Shown piece by piece: positions 15,790 to 27,571 of a stretch of 64,000 nt of DNA (position 1 is its first letter; every line of letters begins with the position of its first letter). Below the pieces are notes generated by a model. The model saw nothing but the letters and a program-made list of their open reading frames with translations, was not told the origin of the DNA and made no database searches. The stretch is from positions 73,517,393 through 73,581,392 of the forward strand of contig CP154956.1 in assembly GCA_039621445.1 (NCBI GenBank), given 5' to 3'. This stretch comes from Euglena gracilis (taxonomy: Eukaryota; Euglenida; Euglenophyceae; Euglenales). The position numbers were made by a program, and so were the translations under genes.

Positions 15790-17093
15790 GGGGCCCCGGG
15801 CCGCACCCCCCCCGGGGGGGAGTGGGTTATACTTTTCGGCACCAAAATTTTTTGAAAAGTGCTATTTTTAGCATTTTCGCGATTTTTGGCCATTTTCGGG
15901 GGAAAGAAAGTGGGTCCCCCAGCACCCCCCCGGGGCCGGGGCCCCCCAGAGGGTGGGTGGGAGGGAGCCCCCTTTTCCCCGGTCTTAAAAACCCCCGGGG
16001 GGACCCCGGGGGGGGGGCTTAAAAGAAGCCTGGCAGGCGTTTTGAGCAATTTTTTTGGTGGTTTTTTTGTGGTCGGTGTGGTGCGAAACCCCGGAACGAC
16101 CTTTTTGAAGTACCGACACCCCCATTTCCTGTGTGACATCTGCCAGTGCCAGATGGTGTTCTGGAGGTTTGGTGTCAGGCGCACCTTTTTGCTTGCTTTC
16201 TGAAGTTTTGCGGCACGTTGTGGTGGGCTTTGAAGCAGCCTATTGCGTGAGGGTTCGCAGTACCCGGGGGGGGGGGGGCTGGACTGCAACAAGTCCAGAT
16301 TGGACCAGCAAAAATCCCAGCAGACCCTCCCCCTGGGGGTCTGCCAGCAGGGCTGACCAGTGGAAAATTCTTTCCAGTGACCGGCCAAAGCGCCGAATTT
16401 TTTTTGGACCCCAAAAATGCCACCTTTTTGGGGCCATTTTTCTTTGGATTTTTTGGAACAAAATCAGCCAAAAATGCATTAAAAACCGGCATTTCCACCT
16501 CGGCGCGCAGCACGGAGGAAAATTTCTTTCCAGTTGGGGTGCCCCGGCCCCTTCCCCCCTTTCGGGCCCCTTTTCAGTTGAGGGGTCGGTCTTGGAAGGG
16601 GTACCTGGCCACTCACCACACAGCAAACTGGGCCAGAAGCGAAGTTAGCGCTGGCCATAAACGGACAAGAATTTTATTATCCGGCTGCTTTGAAATAGCT
16701 GCACAATTCATATGGAAGCTTTTTTTTTTTTAATGTTAAACCGTCCATAGGAGGCACAGTGTTTTGGACACTTTTTTAGGGGTATGGATTGCATTAAAAA
16801 TAACCGGACCTCCCTCACAGGCTTGTGCTTAGTCGGGTTTACCAGTGGGGCTAGGGCAGGCACCCCATAGCACCCGATCCGACCCTCCCCCGGGGGTGGG
16901 TAGACTTTCGGGGTGTGCCTGCCCCTAGCAGGCACCCCCCTCCGACTCCGGCGCCGAAGGCGCCGGGGGCCGGAAACGGCCATTTTCAATGAAAATTTTC
17001 TGGGTCCGGCCCGGATATGGGGGGGGGGTGTGCCTGCTAGGGGCAGGCACATATAAAAATCCGGAAGCACAAGCATGCTCCCTCATTGCACAG
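15458..17093 (+). other. EIF3C intron with long G run and inverted repeat module
   Basis: It contains a G run of about 28 at 15760-15787 and paired 21-nt inverted repeats at 16915-16935 and 17030-17050. The block CCGGCGCCGAAGGCGCC is shared with the 13.8-kb intron. No coding sequence is visible. Confidence 0.65.
16915..17050. repeat. Small intronic element with 21-nt perfect inverted ends
   Basis: The ends at 16915-16935 and 17030-17050 are exact reverse complements, each built as GTGCCTGC...GCAGGCAC. They enclose about 94 bp with GGCGCCGAAGGCGCC and AAACGGCCATTTTC. A related module lies in the 13.8-kb intron. It could be a MITE or a structured RNA segment. Confidence 0.6.
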
Positions 17094-17354
17094 GGTGAAG
17101 GAGGAAGGTTTGCGGGCATACCTGCTGCAGTACGGCCAGTGCTATGAGACAGTGTCTCTGAAGGTGTGGGTTTCGTCCCAGCAGCCTTTTTTCTGCCTTC
17201 TTAGCCAATTTCAGTCCATTTTTTTGGCAAAGTTTGGAGGCATTTGTTTGCAATTGTTTTTGTGTATGGCAGCTGATGGCCGACAAGTTCGAGCTGGGTC
17301 AGACGCTGGTCCATTCCATCATCTCCAAGATGATGTTCAACGAAGAGCTGTCAG

Positions 17355-18794
17355 GTCAGTTGGTCGGCTGGTCTGGGTGCACGCCGTCCCTCTTTTGCCC
17401 AAGGCCCGTGTCGTTGGCACACATACCCCGTGCCAATGGCACATTTCTGGGGCACCGCCTAGTGCTTTGCATTGCGGTATTGTGCTTTTGGCAAGGTCAG
17501 AGTTTTTTCCCCTAAAGTGTAGGGTGGGTGGGTGGGTGGGTGGGTGGGTACGGGCCGAACCCCCTCCTCCACAGTGGAGGTCAGACCGAGTGGGTACCCT
17601 GCCAGAGGCGCGGGTTTTCTCTATTTCTGGCACGAAGCACCGCAATTTTTTTGGGCCCCAAAATTGACGTCCCCCGAAAGTGGCCCCCTTGACCCCCCCC
17701 CCAGAGGTGGGTGTGTTGGTCCGGACCCCCGGGCGGGTTTGTGAGGGAGGGGTCAGAACACCTGGGGAGTGGTCCGGACCCCCTCCCCCACTCAGACCGT
17801 GGGGGGGGTCTGGGACCCCCCAGGAAACCAAGAGAAAATTTTCCGGCACTTTCTGTCGGGGCAGAAGAAATCTTTGGTGTTCGTTTAACCGGATTTTTCA
17901 AAAAAAGTGTGTGAAAGCACGATTTCTGGGCTTTTTCAAGCCCCAAAGTTTTTTCCGGCGCTTTCCGCCGGAAAAGCGGCGGAAAAGTGGCTTTTTTTGC
18001 ACAGGGGGAGGGGGGTCTGAACCACCCCCTTCTGGGGGGTGGAAGGGTGTCCAGACCAACCCCCCCCCTCCCCGCTCACTTCATACCCTTCCCCTGGGTA
18101 AAAAAAAAAGTTTGGATGAGGTGTGTCACTGACAACCCTGGTGTGCCAACGACACCCTGCACATTTCCATCAGACCAGGGAAGAGGAAAGGTCCGGGGGG
18201 GGGAGACGTTGCTTACCACCGGCCTCCACTCCTCTGGGTAGCCGACTCGCATCTTTGCCGCCTGATGGTTTAGACAGAAGGGGCTGCAGAGTCTCACTGC
18301 TCCCCCGCGTCAAATTGCAGGCAGCTGGGACCAGCCCGCGGGGTGTGTGCGGATGCACCGAACCGACCAGGGGTGGTTGATCTTTTGCTTTTTCCCCCAG
18401 TGTCATTCAGACCTGGAATCCTCTCCCAATTTCCACTTTTGCTGTCAGGGCTATAAATCTTAGGGCCAGCCCAGAAAAGCCAGGCTGGACCAAGAAATTC
18501 CGGCCCAAAGCGCCAAAGGTTTTAGAAACAGGGATAAAAATGGCCAATGATGGCATTTTTTAGGGTTCTTTTGGGAATCCGTCTGGGTATTTGGGCGGAA
18601 AAATCCCTCCCCAGCTGGATTTTGCTTTTTTTTCCTTCAAGTGCCAGCCGGCCGGGTTCACTTGACACCCCGGACCCAGAGGTCCAGCAAGCACCTTTTT
18701 CCAGCTGGCTGGGCTGGACCCCCAATCGAGACTCAAAGAAAACCCCTGTTTCATGTTCCTGCTTTCTTAGTCAGCAAAAAGAAAATAAAAACAG
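17355..18794 (+). other. EIF3C intron, G-run rich
   Basis: The donor is GTCAGTTG and the acceptor AAAAACAG. A GGGT repeat lies at 17521-17548, followed by many C/G homopolymers and CCGGCGCTTTCCGCC-type short palindromes. Nothing protein-like is seen. Confidence 0.6.
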
Positions 18795-18932
18795 ACCAGC
18801 CTCCCTCCTCTGGTGACTGGGACTGCATCCCTGGGATTAACCCTTCCAAGCTGCAGCATTTGTGCCTGCTGCTGGCCGATAAGGCTTCCAACCTGGTGGA
18901 GAACAACGAGAAGATTTTGGACGCTCGGGGAG

Positions 18933-19572
18933 GTGTTCAACAACTGATCATTTGTCTCATTGTGTGGTTAGCATACCATTGCTTAACACCTGTCCCACCC
19001 CACCCCCCGGGGGGGTGACTGACTGGTTTTTTTCAGAGTGACTGACTGGTTTTCTGGCCAAGACCCCCCTCCCCCCGGGGGTGGGGTAGGCCCGAAAATG
19101 AAACAGTGGCTGGCCTGGCACCGAAGGCACCGGAAATTTTTTGGGAATTTTTTGAGAGTTTTTGGCAATATTGCCTTGCAACATGAGTGCATTCAGGAGT
19201 GGCCGATCCTCCCTCCCCCACCGGGGGGGGGGGTAAAGTGACTGACTGGCTTTTTGGGAAAAAGTGATTGACTGGTTTTTTTCAGAGTGGAACGGGGGTC
19301 GCTACGCAATGGTATGGTAGCTAGTCAGTATTGCAAAATACAGGGAAGCAACTGTGGGGCATCAGCATTTGAGAACAGAAGAAATGTGATGGTTTGGGCA
19401 TGGCAATGTTCTGAGGTCTCGTGGAGAAATTCAAATTCGCTTTTTGAATGCAACACCCGTCAGAGCAAGTCATTTCTGCTTTGATTTGAAGCTGATGCAG
19501 CTGACCATGAAAATTCTATTGATTCAGTTACGTTGCCGAGAGACATGCGTTCTCGCCGGCTCCGCCTCACAG
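18933..19572 (+). other. EIF3C intron with GTGACTGACTGG direct repeats
   Basis: The 12-mer GTGACTGACTGG occurs three times (about 19015, 19038, 19238), with a diverged GTGATTGACTGG at 19264. It flanks poly-G/C blocks. The acceptor is CCTCACAG at 19572. No gene is seen. Confidence 0.6.
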
Positions 19573-20463
19573 GAGCCTTCGGGGCCGCCTACAAGATGGG
19601 GCAGGACGTGAAGCCCATCCGGCCCCAGGAGACGCTGTGGGGCAACTTCAACCGCTGGTCCAACTTTGGTGGGCCAGGCTCCGCGGGCATCATGCGCCGG
19701 CAGCAGACGGGCGGGCAGCGCGGCGGCAACCAGTCGTCCGCCTTCGGGCAGATGGGCCGCACGGGCAACCGACAGAACCAGAACCGTGGCTTCGCCCAGC
19801 CCCGTCCTATACCATGAGTTTCATGAAACGGTGTGTTTTTTTTTCTTCATTTCATCCGACACAGAAGATGGGGCTGACAACCGGCGGTGGCGGTTATGGC
19901 GGTGGATTTGGGTCTTCAAGTGCATTCAGTGGGATGGGAAACCGCAACCGCTTCTTCTAGCCTGAGCCACAGCAGGTTTGCCAGTTTTATGTTTTGGGGA
20001 CTTTTTGTGCTTCGTCAAAGGTACAAATTTTTATTTTTTGGCCTTTTTTTGGGACTCGGGTGGAGGATCTCGCATTTCAGGATTTTTGTGTCGGTGTGCG
20101 CATTTGCACGCACCCTTCGAATTTTTAATCTTGAGGTTGGGGCCCAGGGTTTTGATTTATTTGTGAAATGCAGGTTTGTTGATTTTCACAAGTTTCCTGT
20201 GGTGCCACCTGGTGCAAGTTTCCTGTGGGTGCTTTTGCCCCGTCGAAGAATGTCTCTGAGTGAAACCCTCCGGACTGACCGCCACGACGCGGGACATTTC
20301 CCAATCACAAGGGCGGTCTTTGCCTCTCCCATTTCCATGTGACAACTGCCGGCGCCGCTGCCAGGCGGTGTTCTGTGGGTTGGGCGCAGGTCCACCCCTT
20401 TGCTTGTTTAAAGTATCTGACATTTAAGGATTTCCAAAACTGCAGTAATAAAGTTGCCAAAAA

Positions 20464-20657
20464 GGTTGGTTTGCGTAAAATTTGCGCGAACCAACCACTG
20501 AACAATTTCACAAACACACAAATTTAAGCAACCTCCTGGTCTTTTTTGTTTTTTTTCTTGTTTTTTTTTTTTACTTTTTTTTGTTGACGCATTTGCACAA
20601 GTGGTTGGTTTGCGCAGTTGTGCACACTGTTCGTTTGCACAAATGCGCACACCAACC
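20464..20657. repeat. Pair of GGTTGGT...ACCAACC hairpins
   Basis: Two stem-loops, 20464-20496 and 20603-20657, have arms of the form GGTTGGTTTGCG(CA) and its complement with one mismatch each. A third lies at 21496-21547. Confidence 0.7.
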
Positions 20658-21495
20658 ATTGAATTCTCACAAAGTCACAAATTTGGGGACATCGTTTCAG
20701 GTCGCCTGCCCCAAAACAGCAACACTCCCTGTTGACGAGGCATCCTTTGGACTTCCCAAACACCCATGCTGGGTGATGTGTACCCCATATGCTGAGTGTG
20801 TGAAAAACCATTTCTTGAACCATCAAACATCAAAATAAACAGCACTTCCAAGCTTTATCCTTGAAAATTGAGCTGCCAATGTTCTAGTCTGAAAAGTCGG
20901 CACAATCAGGGTTGCTTACGATCCGGGGTCCAGACCCACCCACCCACCCCTGGGTCTCCTCGGGGTGGGGGGGGGGGGCACACACTTTTGGGTCACTTTT
21001 GGGGTCCAAAATTGTTTCGGCGCCCAAAATAGAGGAAAAATATCACCAGCACTCACCAGCACTCCGGCACCACCAGCACTCAGCCCAACCCCCACTGGAA
21101 GAAGGGGCGGGGCCAGACCCCCCCTTCCCCCATCCCCACCCCCAGGTCACCAAAATTGTCTGGGCACACTGCATTGGCTGGGAATGGATGTGTTAATTCA
21201 CTTGAAAACCCTGGTGTTTAGGGGGTCATATAATCAAGCAAAACCTGACACACTTCATTTGACCTTCTCAGACATTCTGCACCGCCACACTGTGGACGCT
21301 GCTCTTCCACTCTTGCCTTATCTCAGAAGTCCCTGTTGTTAAAGATTCAGAATAAAAATAATAAGTCAGATAAACTTTGGTCTGCTTGCGCAATTGCGCA
21401 AAGTGATGCAAAATGGAGGGAACACTAAAATTTTATCAAATTCATTTTCAAGTTCCAAACACGCTGACGTACTAGGCTCTTGGTTGTTTAAAAAT

Positions 21496-21547
21496 GGTTG
21501 GTGTGCGCGATGCAACCTCCACATTTTGCATTATTGCGCACACCAAC
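21496..21547. repeat. Third GGTTGGT hairpin
   Basis: The arm GTTGGTGTGCGC at 21497-21508 is perfectly complementary to GCGCACACCAAC at 21536-21547. It belongs to the same set as the hairpins near 20.5 kb. Confidence 0.7.
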
Positions 21548-23934
21548 ATCATTTTTGCTGTTGTGTGGGTGTTTCAGAGCCTCAAACATCCGTGGGGCAA
21601 ACTTGCCACCGAACTCAACTGAGAAACCGGTGGCAGTCCTCCTGTGTTCCGAGTGGCAGAATTCTCCAACAGCCCATTTCCACCAATCTCGTTGTTACAC
21701 ATGAATTCCCACTGCTTTCTTCCTCCATAAACCCCCACAATAAACCCCCACATGCCGCCGGGTTTAGAAAGTAGAATTTAAACATAACAAAAAGGACCAG
21801 AATGACACCTGCTCTCGGGCACTCCCACTGGCAAATCCCAGCTTCCATCTCCGCGTCATCACATCTCGATCCATTATTTGGGTTTCGGGAGTCAGGTGTT
21901 TTCACGTCCGAAAAATGCTTTTTTTTGGGCAAATGCCCACACGGACAAAGGAAACATCTTAAGGGCGGGATCCACCGCCTGAGAGCCTGGGTTGTCCTCA
22001 AGAAGATTCATTTGTGATTGAGTCGCGTGGCGTGAACCTGGGGGTTTTTTTTTGCAGCTGGCGGAACACTCGAGTAGGGACTTTCAACCAAAACGAAGAT
22101 CCCTCCCGGCCAATTTCTGTTCGCGGAAACACCCTCCACCCCCCCCCCCCCGGACACAATTGTTGATCCCCACTGGACAAGTATTTTGGGCCCCAAAGGA
22201 CCTTTTTGTTGAGCCTGCGTGGCCACTCTGTTTGGGGCTCATGCATTTGATTTGTCTTTCTTTCTTCCGGGTTTTTCACTGGCCTCATGTCCAGGATATG
22301 TCCTTGTGACGTCATTGATGAATGCTTGCCATTCCCACCTAGTTAATTTGTCTTTTTTGTCAATGTGAGCCAGTTTTATCCAACATATTTGAAACTCATA
22401 TGGGTTGGCCAAAGACAAAGAGTTTTTCTCGAAAGTTTTCGAAGGGTTGTTTGTTTGCTTGGACGGTTTTCATCTTTGAGCCCACAATTTCCCTCCATTG
22501 CAATTACGCTGTTGAGCAGTGATGCACCCCATCATGCGACCCCCCCCCCCAAATAAACCATTCCTTTTTGATTTTTTTCCTGCGTCACTCAAAGACATTG
22601 GTTTTGAGTGAATTTTGGCCCATGTGGGCCAACCGCCAGCCCCCCCAGGGGGGGGGAATGGGCTGGTCTTCAGAAGTTGACTGACCAGTTTCGTTCCTGA
22701 GTACAAGACCCGACCCTTGGAAATCTGAATCCCCTGCCAGCAAAATGTTACCCCCCCCCCCATGTCTGATCGTTCAAATGTGCCGAAACTCTTTGTTCCA
22801 CCAGTGCTGAGGAGGGAACACCAACATGTTGTTTTGCTTTTTTTTGGTTCCAAATTGTGGAAAATTAATTAAGAATTAATGATTAAATTATATTGCAAAA
22901 TCAAAAATATATTTTAGAATTGAAATAGAAAAGAAATCAGGAAACCATGGTTTTTTTTTGCTTTTTTCCCGCATCACCAAAGTGCACATTTTTTCCCTGA
23001 TTTTTCAGTGTTTATATTCTTTTGCTTGAATCTTTCTTGCTTTCAGCATCCATGTTGTGTTCCCCCCGCACAGTCCGTAGGTTCTTCCGAAGGACATTTG
23101 GTGCAATGACAACACTTTTGGGCCTCAACTTCCAATTTTGGTCTTTTTTTGGCTTTTTTTTTTTGGCATTGCTGGGTGCAATTGGAGGCAAGGGGAAACA
23201 TTTTCGGCCCCGGGGGAGTTGGGTTTTGCTTTGGGCAGCGTTACAGCAACCTCCCCGGCGCTGAAGATGCCAGGGCCTAAAAATAACCATTTTTAGGGAA
23301 GATTTTTAGGGGCTGGACCCAAACCGACCAGGGGGTGGGGTGTTTATTACAGGCAGGTAACCCCTCATTTAAGGACACAAAGTGTGCGCATCATTGGACA
23401 TCCTCAGGGTGACATTCACAGTGGGGACAAAAATTACGGGAGATAAAAATTACGGGGAAAAATATATCACGGGAAAAAATTATCAGAAAAATTTGCTTTT
23501 AACACAAGGTTTTGGGAAAATTCGCATTTTCAGGGAAAATGGTGGTAAACCCTCCCCCCAAATAATACCAGGTTTTGAACAGTGCTGAGCTCTTAAGCGG
23601 ACTTGCTCGTAATGAAAGACCGAAAAGACTAGCTTTGCAAATATCGCGCAATTTATAATTTACAAATTACCCTTGTAATTAACGTTAACTTTCAGTGGTT
23701 TTACAGCAATTTCCCATGCACCCCATACCCATTTTGTTGGATTTCTTCGAATTTTTTGACCCTTTTTTGACTCAAAGTCAATAGGTTTCGGGCGAAAAAC
23801 TGTCCGTCAGGGGTGTCAAAAAAACGTTCATTTTGGGCTCAAAAACTGCTTTTCCGGGTCCGGGAGACCCAAAAAACATGGTTTCGGGCATTTTTTCTCT
23901 CGATTTTTTTCGACTTTTTGGCCCGGGATGGCCG

Positions 23935-24017
23935 AAAACGGCAAAATGAAAACAGGCCAAAACTGTACAAATTTGGCCATTTTCTACAGTTTTGGCCTGT
24001 TTTGACTTTGCCGTTTT
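23935..24017. repeat. 33-bp-arm inverted repeat
   Basis: The arms 23935-23967 and 23985-24017 pair with two mismatches. Weaker pairing extends outward to about 23900 and 24055. Confidence 0.75.
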
Positions 24018-24084
24018 TGGCCATTTTGGGTCAAAAAAAGTCGGAAAAAATCGGAAAAAAATTTTGCCCGGGAAAGTACCGGAA

Positions 24085-24215
24085 AGTATTTTGATTTCCA
24101 CGCAACTCCCCGCCTTGCCCGAGTTACGGCCGTTTTTCGGCCAAAATGGCCAAATTTGGCCGAAAAATGGCCGTAACTCGGGCTAGGCGGGGAGTTGCGT
24201 GGAAATCAAAATACT
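24085..24215. repeat. Large palindrome, 59-bp arms
   Basis: The arms 24085-24143 and 24157-24215 are reverse complements with two mismatches around a 13-base centre. The right arm recurs, diverged, at about 24355-24400. The DNA can form a cruciform; its role is unknown. Confidence 0.85.
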
Positions 24216-26215
24216 GAGGGCTTCAAATTAGGTCACCGGACGTTTCTTTTGATTCCCCACCATTTTTGAGAAAATTTTGAAAATTTGATTTTTTGACCCC
24301 AAAAAGGGGCCAAAAACAGCCAGGCGCAAGCCTGCCGCGCTGTTTTGGGCCCTAAATTGGCCATATTTCGGGCTGGGCGGGAGTTGCGGGGAAATCAAAT
24401 ACCGTTAGATAGGGCGTTCCAAGGGCTCCAATTTAGGTTTTCGGACATTTTCTTTGATTTTGCTTCATTTTTGAGATATTTTGGAAATGTCGGTTTTTGA
24501 CCCTGAAAACAGCCCAAAATGGCCCCAGAAATGGGCCAAAATTGGCCGAAAATTTTGAATTTTGACCTGAAAATGTAGGTTCAAAATCACAATCTCTAAC
24601 AACAAATTACGAAAGAAATCAAATTTTTTTTGGAAAATGCTAAATTTCATGAGAAAGCACAAAAAAATGACCCCAAAGGGGTGTTTTGGTGCTATTTTGG
24701 ATCCTACGGGACCTCAAAAAACCCCGAAAACCTTGAGGTGTTTTTACCCCCCCCCCCCCAATCCCCCGCGAAAAAATGATGCCCCAGAGGGTATTATTTG
24801 GGGGGGGTTAGTTTTTTTTTCAGTGGAAGATTTTGTGACAATAGGTCAACTGAAAATTCCAAAAATGGTTGAAATGGACTTTTTTGGGGGTCCATTGCTG
24901 GAAACCTCTAAGGGAAGTTTTATTTTTGGATTTTTTTTCTTGACCGACCAGGACCAGAATAATGCATCATTTTCCAAGTTCCCAAAACGCAGAACAAATT
25001 TATTTTCGGCGCTTCGCGCTATGTATTATATTTATGTGTATTATGTGTATATTATTGTGTTACTTTTTTTAATTATATTGACATTTCCATGATTTCTAAA
25101 ACTCAAAAATCTAAAATTTTATCATTTGGATCTGAAATTGGGGTTTTTGGTGATTCTTCAGGGAGTTCTTTCACCATCCCCAGTGCTTTGTGCCGTCAGG
25201 GGGGGGGGGTCTTATTCTTGGATTTTTGCGAGGTCGGCCCTCAAGGGGGGGGGGGGGCAATTTTGGGGGGGGTAGGAAAGGAACACTGGAAAAAAACTAT
25301 GGGAAAAATATAAGCAAATTGTGGTGGTTTACCATATTTTTGTCTCCCGTAATTTTTGTCTGCGCAGCATTAGGGCGCCACCCGAAAGTGGTTCAGTGTG
25401 AAGTGGTTGTTTTGGGAGGCACCTTTTTTGGGTTTTACTGTCAGACCCTCGGGGGTGTGACACTTATTTAGGCACTGCGCACCCTTTGGGCACTGCGCAT
25501 TCTAATGGGGGGTTTGCCCCAAAGCACAACGCACCCCCCGGGTTGATAAACAGGAGCCTGGTTGAAAGAATTTGTGAAACTTCTGAGCATTTTGGCCCCT
25601 TCCGAAATCTGACAACTGTTTTTTCCCCCAAAAATGACCCATTGGTCAACGAATTACAACAGTACCCTGTTTTTTGGGTTCTTTTTGCTCAGGTGCGGTC
25701 TTTCTGACCAAAGCATCCCCTCCCACTCCACACACTGGGCGAGCACCTGTTCCGAGCCTTTCCACATTTGCTGCAAATTGTTGTCGACCGGGGTGACCTT
25801 GTGCAGGGAGTCCTGTTGCATCCTTTTTTAAGTTTCAAGGATTGCCGGTGAGGCACAGGAGCAAATGGGTGAAAGAAATGCATCCAAACTCTCCCAGGGG
25901 ATCAAAAAATGCCGAAAGGAGCCGAAAAGGGCTTTATTGAGGGCTTTTTTTGGGGGGGGGGTTCACCTCAAAATTTTGGCTGAAAAATGTTCCTGCAGTT
26001 GGATTTGGGGCTTTTTTTGCCTGTTTTTGCGGCAGCCAACCCGGTATCCCTCTCCCCTGGACCCCCCACCAAGCACCTATAGTAAAAATGGCCGAAAATG
26101 GCCGAAAATGGCCGAAAATGGCCGAAAATGAGAAAAAATTTGTTGCAATTATTTTTCGAGTTTTTTTTTGCCCTGAGAGGCAATTTCCAGTGCGACTGAT
26201 TCTTGTCTCTGTACA

Positions 26216-26654
26216 CAGGGGGGGGGGAATGCAACTTGCATAATTTGCATTTTTTTTGCATAATCAGGTTTTCCCGAAATTTGCGTTTTTTTGCAATTTT
26301 TTGCAATTTTTTGCATAAAATATTTTGCCCTGGGAAATTTTTTTGTAGTTGGTTGCCGTATGTTTGGATTTTTTTGCATTTTTTTGCATTTTTTACATAA
26401 AACATTTTGCCCTTGAAAAAAAATTTGTAGTTGGTTGGCATATGTTTGGATTTTTTTTGCATTTTTTTGCGTTTTTTTGCATAAAATATTTTGCCCTGGA
26501 AAATTTTTTTGATTTTAGGCAGCAAAGCTCTGTCATATTCCAGCTTTTTCTCAAGGTTTTCATGCAAGTTGCATTTTTTTGCATTTTTTTGCATTTTTTG
26601 CATTTTTTTGACTTGCATAATTTGAAGGGCCAAGTTGCATTCCCCCCCCCCCTG
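26216..26654. mobile_element. hAT-like MITE with CAGGGG...CCCCTG termini
   Basis: The element starts CA(G)10AATGCAACTTG and ends with the reverse complement. It is flanked by a perfect 7-bp direct repeat CTGTACA (26209-26215 and 26655-26661). The interior is T-rich with a ~105-bp repeated unit containing TTTTGCATAAAA and TAGTTGGTTG. CAGGG termini fit hAT elements, although those usually make 8-bp duplications. No protein is encoded. Confidence 0.7.
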
Positions 26655-27217
26655 CTGTACAGCCTCTCTTCTCCTGCCGTCATGCCTGGCCCTGAAACAC
26701 ATGCTGCTCAAAGAACCACCTCCGAATGGGTTATTTGGGCCAAAGCGGAAGGTTTTGATGGCATTTCAGAAAATTTTGTTGACACGGGCGACAGTGGCAT
26801 TTTTTTTGTATATTTTGAAGAATGAAACCCATTTTTGGGATAATTTCTCCGCAAATCTCCAGTATTACACCCACCTTGGACATTTTGGATCAATTTTTGC
26901 TTGTTTTGGGGCTGTTTTGCACTGATGTGGCAAATATTAGGCTATTTTGGGTCAATATGAGCACATTTTATGGCGTTTTGGCCATTTTGGTGATTTTGGG
27001 CCATTTTTCACAATTTTTTGTGGACATTCCTGGCGTTTTTGGGAAATTTAAGGTTACTTGAAGCCATTTGAGGTCATTTCAGTTGGTTTTGGGGGCTTTT
27101 TGTGGTCAATTTTTGGTTTTTTTGTGGTCTTTTTTTTTGTCCGGGATTCAAAATATCGGGGCGGGATCTTCAACAAAAATATTTTGACCGGCAACAGTGC
27201 CGTGGTGCTGCTTCCTA

Positions 27218-27345
27218 GACCATTCGGGCTCCGCACTGCGAGATGGTGAGGTCCTGCTTTCCTTGCCGGCTGTTCTGTTCTGGTGTGTTTGTGCGTGCGC
27301 GGGGGGTGCTTCTTACTGCTTTTTGTTGCCGGAGTTGGCTGATTC
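27218..27345 (+). repeat. DIRS copy 1 left inverted terminal repeat
   Basis: A unique tip (27218-27250) is followed by about 100 bp that match the right end in inverse orientation (GTCCTGCTTTCCTTGCCGGC ... GTTGCCGGAGTTGGC). Confidence 0.9.
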
Positions 27346-27571
27346 CTATTTCTGCCCTTCGACCTCAAGGAGAAAGAGTTTTACTACTACGAGTTCAAGT
27401 GGAATTGTTTTTTCGAGGAGTTCTGCCTTCCCGAGAACCAATACTCTTACCAACTGGTGGACCGAACTTTCTGTGGAACTTCAACTTCCTGAAGGAAGAA
27501 TTCAACTGGAACTGGAAGAAATTCAAGAAAAAAGAACAAGAAACACAACAGATATCGACAACTGGATTTCC

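Larger units (their letters stand above)
23426..25360. mobile_element. Candidate non-autonomous DNA transposon with ~25-bp TIRs
   Basis: The ends at 23426-23450 and 25336-25360 are inverted copies with one mismatch in 25, built on ACAAAAATTACGGGAGA. The interior has nested palindromes and a ~170-bp diverged direct repeat (about 24190-24350 and 24355-24520) but no transposase. No target duplication is evident. Confidence 0.45.
19961..27217. other. Gene-poor region 3' of EIF3C
   Basis: The 3' UTR presumably comes first; an AATAAA is at 20447-20452. The rest is AT-rich with many homopolymers, and no ORF resembles a known protein. Recognisable structures are the GGTTGGT hairpins, a 1.9-kb inverted-repeat element, a long palindrome, an AAAATGGCCG minisatellite at 26083-26131 and a G-terminated MITE. 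Each is listed separately. Confidence 0.6.

Noticed and set aside
26083-26131. CRISPR-like array
   Set aside because: It is a simple 10-base minisatellite (AAAATGGCCG) without spacers, in a eukaryotic context. No CRISPR array is present anywhere in the window.
20520-27000. Small ORFs rich in Phe, Leu and Lys between EIF3C and the DIRS element
   Set aside because: They come from T-rich and poly-T DNA, have no recognisable domain and no consistent splice structure.
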